In this document: positions 59,352 to 64,000 of the stretch, piece by piece | Layout of the letters: every line of letters begins with the position of its first letter | How positions within the stretch are numbered: position 1 is the first letter of the stretch | Source: Campylobacter hominis ATCC BAA-381 | GTDB taxonomy: Bacteria > Campylobacterota > Campylobacteria > Campylobacterales > Campylobacteraceae | DNA: 64,000 bases | Reading direction: 5' to 3' | Assembly (NCBI RefSeq): GCF_000017585.1 | Contig: NC_009714.1 | Coordinates: 372,001-436,000, forward strand | Made by a program: the position numbers and the translations under genes | Notes under the pieces: generated by a model | What the model saw: the letters and a program-made list of their open reading frames with translations, nothing else | Told to the model about the DNA's origin: nothing | Database searches by the model: none

Positions 59352-61789
59352 TTCACTACCAAATTTACAAGCTTGTTTTTAATATAAATTTCTTTTATAA
59401 TTTTTTTGTTTTCAAGCCATTTAAGAACTTGCTCTTTCGCGATTTTTAAAATTTCACTTTGGCTTAAATCGCTTGCAACTTCAATTTCGGCACGTTTTTT
59501 GCCGTTTACTGTAACGGCCAACCTAATCTCATCTTTTTCAAAAACTTCAGGCAAAATTTTAATCGGTGTAAAATTGGCTCTACCAAATAGATTTTCACTA
59601 AGTTCGCAAGCGATGTGGGGAACAATCGGATCTAAAAGATTTAATATTATAAAATATCCCTCAGTTAAAATTTGTCTGTTTTCTTGCGCATTAAGTGCAT
59701 TCAGCGCTTCCATACAAGCAGCGATTAAGGTATTGAAAGCAAAAGTTTTTTCATAAACTTCGCTTGATTTTTGAAGTGCTTCATATACTTTAAGTCTTGC
59801 ATATTTTTCGGCTTTATTAAGTGAGCTTTGATCTATTTTTGGAATTTCACGTGTTTTTTGCACGTTTTGACTTCGCTCGTAAAGACGGTTTAAAAATTTA
59901 TACGCTCCTTCAACGGCACTGTCATTCCATTCGAGTTCTTTTTGCGGCGGAGCTGCAAAAAGTATAAAAAGGCGCGCCGTATCCGCGCCGTATTTTTCTA
60001 TAATCTCATCCGGATCTACGACATTTCCCTTGCTTTTACTCATTTTTGCGCCATCTTTTAAAACCATTCCTTGCGTTAGCAAATTGGCAAACGGCTCACT
60101 ATCTCGTAAATATCCAAGATCTCTTAAAACTTTTTGAAAAAATCTCGCATACAGAAGATGAAGTATAGCATGCTCGATTCCGCCGATATATTGATCGACA
60201 TTCATCCAATAATTAGCACTTTTTTCGTCTATGCCTTTTTCTTGCCACATATTTTCATCGCTTGTAAAACGCGCAAAATACCAACTGCTGTCAAAAAAAG
60301 TATCAAGAGTATCGGTTTCGCGCTCCGCTTCGGCGCCGCATTTCGGACATGTGCAATGTTTCCACGTAGGATGTTTATCAAGCGGGTTTCCTTTGCCTGT
60401 TATTTTTATATCATCAGGTAATGTTACCGGCAAATTTTTTATTTTTTCAGGCACAAGACCGCATTTTGGGCATTTTATCATAGGAATCGGTGCGCCCCAA
60501 TATCTTTGACGGCTTATTCCCCAATCACGAAGTTTGTAATTTGTAACGCGTTTCCCGATTTTTTCTTTTTCGAATTTTTCTATGATTTTCATTTTGGCGT
60601 CTTCATTTTCAAGTCCGGAGAATTCGGCCGAATCCACTAAAATTCCGCTTTCTATATAAGGAAGTTTAACATTTTCACCGTTTTTTGCGCCGATTGATTG
60701 AATGATAGGTAGATTAAATTTATGTGCAAACTCGAAATCTCTTTCATCATGTGCAGGAACCGCCATAACAGCGCCTCCACCATATTCTGCTAAAACGAAA
60801 TTCGCCATCCAGACGGGAATTTTTTTGCCGCTAAGAGGGTGAATTGCAAAAAGATTTAAGAATGCACCGTCTTTATCATTTGCCTGTCTCTCTCTTGGGC
60901 TTTGGTTTAAAATTTTCTTAATTTTATCAGCTGTTTCTTTAGAAACCAAATTTTTTTCCAAAACTGCTTTAACTACGGCGTGTTCAGGCGCAAGAGCTGC
61001 GTAACTCATACCATAAATTGTATCGGGACGCGTTGTAAAAACTTTAAAACTTTTTACTCCGCCTAATTTTTTACTGCTCTCATCATCAAATTTAAAATCA
61101 AATTCCAAACCGAAACTTTTACCGATCCAGTTTTCTTGCATTGTGATAACTTGCGATGGCCAGTGATTTTGCAAATCTTTAAGGCAAGATAAAAGTTCAT
61201 CCGCGTAAGATGTGATTTTAAGATAATATCCGGGCATCTCTTTTTGCACGACTTCATTGCCGCAACGCCAACATTTTCCATCTTCAACCTGTTCGTTTGC
61301 AAGTACGGTCTGATCTTGTTCGCACCAATTTACAACAGCATTTTTTCGGTAAATCAGCCCTTTTTCAAACATTTTTATGAAAAATTCCTGCTCAAATTTT
61401 GTATAAATCGGATCAGATGTTGCTAAAATGCGATTTTTAGAAAAGCTAAATCCAAGTCTAAAAAGTTCTTTTGTCATATAATCAATATTGTCATATGTCC
61501 ATTTTTTAGGGTGAATTTTGTGTTTTATTGCAGCATTTTCGGCAGGCATTCCAAAACTGTCAAAGCCTATCGGTTGAAGTACATTATAGCCTTGCATACG
61601 GTAATATCGTGAAATCGCATCGCCTATTGTATAATTTCTGACATGTCCCATATGGATTCTTCCGCTTGGATACGGAAACATTGAAAGAATATATTTTTTT
61701 TGCAGATTATAATCTTTTTTCGGTTCAAATATACCCTCTTTATCCCAAATTTCTTGCCATTTTAACTCTAATTTTTTGCTATCATACAT
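59348..61789 (-). CDS. leuS: Leucyl-tRNA synthetase
   Basis: 813 residues, class Ia. HIGH motif as HMGH in [19 protein letters not shown] (about 36-54), zinc-like CWRCGNEV, an editing domain with [19 protein letters not shown] (about 229-247) containing the Thr-rich and TIxG-type sites, [10 protein letters not shown] (about 499-508), and [10 protein letters not shown] (about 577-586). All key residues are intact. Overlaps lptE by 4 bases and starts 9 bases after the small membrane-protein gene. Confidence 0.97.
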   Translation of the reverse strand: MYDSKKLELKWQEIWDKEGIFEPKKDYNLQKKYILSMFPYPSGRIHMGHVRNYTIGDAISRYYRMQGYNVLQPIGFDSFGMPAENAAIKHKIHPKKWTYDNIDYMTKELFRLGFSFSKNRILATSDPIYTKFEQEFFIKMFEKGLIYRKNAVVNWCEQDQTVLANEQVEDGKCWRCGNEVVQKEMPGYYLKITSYADELLSCLKDLQNHWPSQVITMQENWIGKSFGLEFDFKFDDESSKKLGGVKSFKVFTTRPDTIYGMSYAALAPEHAVVKAVLEKNLVSKETADKIKKILNQSPRERQANDKDGAFLNLFAIHPLSGKKIPVWMANFVLAEYGGGAVMAVPAHDERDFEFAHKFNLPIIQSIGAKNGENVKLPYIESGILVDSAEFSGLENEDAKMKIIEKFEKEKIGKRVTNYKLRDWGISRQRYWGAPIPMIKCPKCGLVPEKIKNLPVTLPDDIKITGKGNPLDKHPTWKHCTCPKCGAEAERETDTLDTFFDSSWYFARFTSDENMWQEKGIDEKSANYWMNVDQYIGGIEHAILHLLYARFFQKVLRDLGYLRDSEPFANLLTQGMVLKDGAKMSKSKGNVVDPDEIIEKYGADTARLFILFAAPPQKELEWNDSAVEGAYKFLNRLYERSQNVQKTREIPKIDQSSLNKAEKYARLKVYEALQKSSEVYEKTFAFNTLIAACMEALNALNAQENRQILTEGYFIILNLLDPIVPHIACELSENLFGRANFTPIKILPEVFEKDEIRLAVTVNGKKRAEIEVASDLSQSEILKIAKEQVLKWLENKKIIKEIYIKNKLVNLVVK

Positions 61790-61798
61790 TTTATTCCC

Positions 61799-62140
61799 TT
61801 AAAATTCATCTTTCATTTTTGCGGATTCCACGACAATTAAAATAAGCGAAAAAACATTTGCAACCACTGCTCCTATACTTAGAGCAACAACAATAGCAGG
61901 AATATGCGAGTTCATTATCATTATGATAAAAGCAGGAATCAAATGTAAATCAGCTACAAGCGAACTTGCAAAAAGCTCGGCTGCAAGTTGGCTTCTAACG
62001 CCGATTTTCAACAATGTTGAAATCGCATTTAAGCTTGCTGCGAAAAATAAAAGCATCTCGTTTTGATAATATACAAAGCCTATTAAAGTAGTTAAACCCA
62101 TAAGCGATAAAAAAACATAAGTCATTCGTCCCCAGTTCAT
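61799..62140 (-). CDS. DUF6394-like small membrane protein
   Basis: 113 residues with about four membrane segments (about 7-24, 26-45, 59-76 and 78-105). The N-terminus MNWGRMTYVFLSLMGLTTLI is what I remember for DUF6394 proteins found in this exact position, between secF and leuS, in campylobacters. Function unknown; placement suggests something linked to envelope biogenesis. 9-base gaps to both neighbours show co-transcription. Confidence 0.75.
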   Translation of the reverse strand: MNWGRMTYVFLSLMGLTTLIGFVYYQNEMLLFFAASLNAISTLLKIGVRSQLAAELFASSLVADLHLIPAFIIMIMNSHIPAIVVALSIGAVVANVFSLILIVVESAKMKDEF

Positions 62141-62149
62141 TTTAACCCC

Positions 62150-63121
62150 TTAAACCATGCCTTTTTCATACATTGCACGAATTTTTTCTTTTTCTCTTAT
62201 CTTGCGTTGTTTTTCCGCTAAAAACTCACGGTATTTGTTGACGTCAAATTTAAACCAAATTAAGCTTTGTGCGGCGATAAAAGTTGAACTGAATGTTCCA
62301 AATACTATACCTATCATCATTACAAAGCTGAAATTATAAATCATATCTCCACCGAAAAGCAGCAAAATAGCAACACTTATCAAAGTTGTGAACGATGTCA
62401 AAATTGTACGTGAAAGTGTCGCTGAAACGGCTTCGTTTATGACGTCATTTATTTTTGCGAATTTGCTTTCTTTTATGCCCTCTCTTATCCTATCGAATAC
62501 GATTATTGTATCATTCAGCGAGTATCCCAAGATTGTAAGAATGGCGGCTAAAATTTCAAGATTGAAATCTATTTTAAATAAGATTATTGCTCCTATTGTA
62601 ATTATTACATCGTGAAATTCCGAAAAAATTGCCGCAATTGCAAATCTCCATTCAAATCTCACTGCTATATAAATTAAAATAAGCACCAAAGAAACGGCTA
62701 CAGCCATAATTCCTTTTTGTTTCAGATCATCTCCTACTTTAGGTCCTACGACATCTACACGTCTAATTTCAAAATTTCCTGTCGGTTTTAAAATTTCATT
62801 CATTTTTGCATTCAGATTTTCTTGGACCTTATCATGTGCACTTGAATAGCGAATAACGATTTCCTGGTCGCTTCCAAATTCCGTAACAGCTGCATCTTTT
62901 AAAAAATCAACTTTATTTATGGTTTTACGAATTAGCGCCAAATCGGCTTTTTGATCGTATTTTACTTGAATAAGCGTTCCGCCGCTAAAATCAATACCGT
63001 AATTAAAACCTTGAAAAAACAGTAAAAACATAGAACCCAACATTAAAATCGCAGAAAACGCAAATGCTGCGTAGCGAAATTTCATAAAATTATAAATTTT
63101 GCCTTTATCAAATATTTGCAT
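62150..63121 (-). CDS. secF: Protein-export membrane protein SecF
   Basis: 323 residues, normal. Six membrane helices; FNYGIDFSGGTLIQV (about 33-47) is the SecD/F first-loop motif, and GYSLNDTIIVFDRIREG (about 198-214) and SRTILTSFTTLI (about 238-249) are the helix-4/5 motifs. With SecD it uses the proton gradient to pull proteins from the SecYEG channel. The start shares one base with the secD stop (TAATG). Confidence 0.96.
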   Translation of the reverse strand: MQIFDKGKIYNFMKFRYAAFAFSAILMLGSMFLLFFQGFNYGIDFSGGTLIQVKYDQKADLALIRKTINKVDFLKDAAVTEFGSDQEIVIRYSSAHDKVQENLNAKMNEILKPTGNFEIRRVDVVGPKVGDDLKQKGIMAVAVSLVLILIYIAVRFEWRFAIAAIFSEFHDVIITIGAIILFKIDFNLEILAAILTILGYSLNDTIIVFDRIREGIKESKFAKINDVINEAVSATLSRTILTSFTTLISVAILLLFGGDMIYNFSFVMMIGIVFGTFSSTFIAAQSLIWFKFDVNKYREFLAEKQRKIREKEKIRAMYEKGMV

Positions 63122-64000
63122 TATGCTTTCCTCACTTTATAACCGAACCAAAGTCTTGTGCTTCCTTTTTTCAACATTTTATCCATTATAAGTTCAAACA
63201 TTCCATGTGTTCCTAAAATTGCGGTTATCATGGAAGCTATGATACCGATACTCATAGTAACAGCAAACCCTTTAACAGGACCGGTGCCGTAAGCATAAAG
63301 TGCCATTGATGTTATAAGCGTGGTAAGGTTTGAATCAATTATCGCACTCATTGCATTTTCGTAGCCTTTTTCTATACTTTGCTTTATATTTGCGCCACTC
63401 CTTAAAACTTCACGCACACGTTCGTTTATAATTACGTTTGCATCTACAGCCATTCCTACGGTTAGGACAATTCCTGCCATTCCAGGTAATGTTAGTGTAG
63501 CTCCAAAAAGCGCCATACAAGCTATCAAAAACAAAATATTTATAACAAGAGCGATATCTGCAAAAATTCCTGCCACACCATAATAAAAAATCATAAAAAG
63601 TACAATCAAAACGCTTGCGCCCATTAAGGCCGCCATACTTTGATCTATACTGTCTTGCCCGAGGCTTGGACCTACTGAACGAATTTCGCTCATTTTTACA
63701 GGAGCCAAAAGTGCGCCGCTTCTAAGCGCAATTGCTACATCGTGAGCTTCTTCGACACTGAATCCTCCGCTTATTTGACCGCTTCCGCCGCCTATTCTTT
63801 CATTTATTCTAGGTGCGCTATAAACTTTACCGTCAAGAACTATTGCAAGTCTTTTTCCGACATTTTCTCCGGTGAAATCGCCGAAAATTTTAGCACCTTC
63901 ACTATTTAATGTAAAATTTATAATCGGTTGATTTGTTTTTTGATCAAATGCAACTTTTGCATCGGTTAACATTGCTCCGTCTAAAACAGGAATTTCTTTT
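63121..64000 (-). CDS. secD: Protein-export membrane protein SecD, C-terminal part
   Basis: The window edge cuts the gene; about 292 C-terminal residues are present, read in frame to base 64000 ([20 protein letters not shown]). The segment includes [20 protein letters not shown] and [15 protein letters not shown] of the periplasmic base, then [14 protein letters not shown], and the membrane part with [22 protein letters not shown] (about the D-x-N motif used for proton movement). An internal ATG at 63972 is not the real start. Confidence 0.96.
   Translation of the reverse strand, partial: KEIPVLDGAMLTDAKVAFDQKTNQPIINFTLNSEGAKIFGDFTGENVGKRLAIVLDGKVYSAPRINERIGGGSGQISGGFSVEEAHDVAIALRSGALLAPVKMSEIRSVGPSLGQDSIDQSMAALMGASVLIVLFMIFYYGVAGIFADIALVINILFLIACMALFGATLTLPGMAGIVLTVGMAVDANVIINERVREVLRSGANIKQSIEKGYENAMSAIIDSNLTTLITSMALYAYGTGPVKGFAVTMSIGIIASMITAILGTHGMFELIMDKMLKKGSTRLWFGYKVRKA

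Overview
The window is AT-rich DNA from an epsilonproteobacterium, most likely a Campylobacter. The evidence is the gene content and order: the secD-secF-leuS-lptE-folC-M23 peptidase-mfd run, the P19/FTR1 iron-uptake operon, a selenocysteine formate dehydrogenase preceded by a small Tat-signal protein, MagIII, and Campylobacter-like rRNA genes. The species cannot be fixed from the sequence alone; a host-associated species with a decaying genome fits the many gene remnants.

Layout. 0-9 kb: a small membrane protein and rsmE, a spacer with five degenerate copies of the rsmE 3' end, a TPR/thioredoxin lipoprotein pair, then manB-wzz-alr-yihY and a convergent comEC. 9-17 kb: anaerobic genes, namely the fdh leader protein, fdhA (UGA = selenocysteine, with a SECIS-like hairpin) and fdhB without fdhC, then nrdD (carrying a ~168-residue Asn-rich insert in its ATP-cone) and nrdG. 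17-24.5 kb: rnhB and an ATPase, a three-gene amino-acid ABC transporter, an SNase-like protein, thiE, uppP and an orphan solute-binding protein whose signal peptide is put out of frame by a T8 tract. 24.5-36 kb: an IS1595-type remnant, then feoA-feoB-small Cys-rich protein, and the P19/FTR1/DUF2318/MacB-like/thioredoxin operon. Both iron loci carry the same Fur-box-like sequence upstream.

36-48 kb: a PD-(D/E)XK-like protein, an Asp/Glu racemase, tRNA-Lys, tRNA-Gln, tRNA-fMet, and an rRNA operon (16S, tRNA-Ala, tRNA-Ile, 23S, 5S). The 16S-23S spacer is about 3.9 kb. It holds a decayed island encoding the SPASM end of a radical-SAM protein, overlapping by ATGA a frameshifted UvrA-like ABC protein. 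A second copy of the rRNA leader/promoter lies just before 23S. This island is the most unusual feature of the window.

48-51.6 kb: a ComEA-like protein, a small repeat protein with four VDRDYK units (DUF6150-like), and about 2.7 kb of decayed coding sequence. 51.6-64 kb: a tightly overlapping minus-strand block from secD (cut by the window edge) through secF, a small membrane protein, leuS, lptE, folC, an M23 peptidase, mfd and a DUF815 ATPase, followed by a YmdB-like phosphoesterase and magIII.

Main physiological themes are formate-driven respiration and anaerobic dNTP synthesis, iron acquisition through two probably co-regulated systems, envelope biogenesis and DNA uptake. All identities come from reading the sequence and remembered family motifs; no database search was run.
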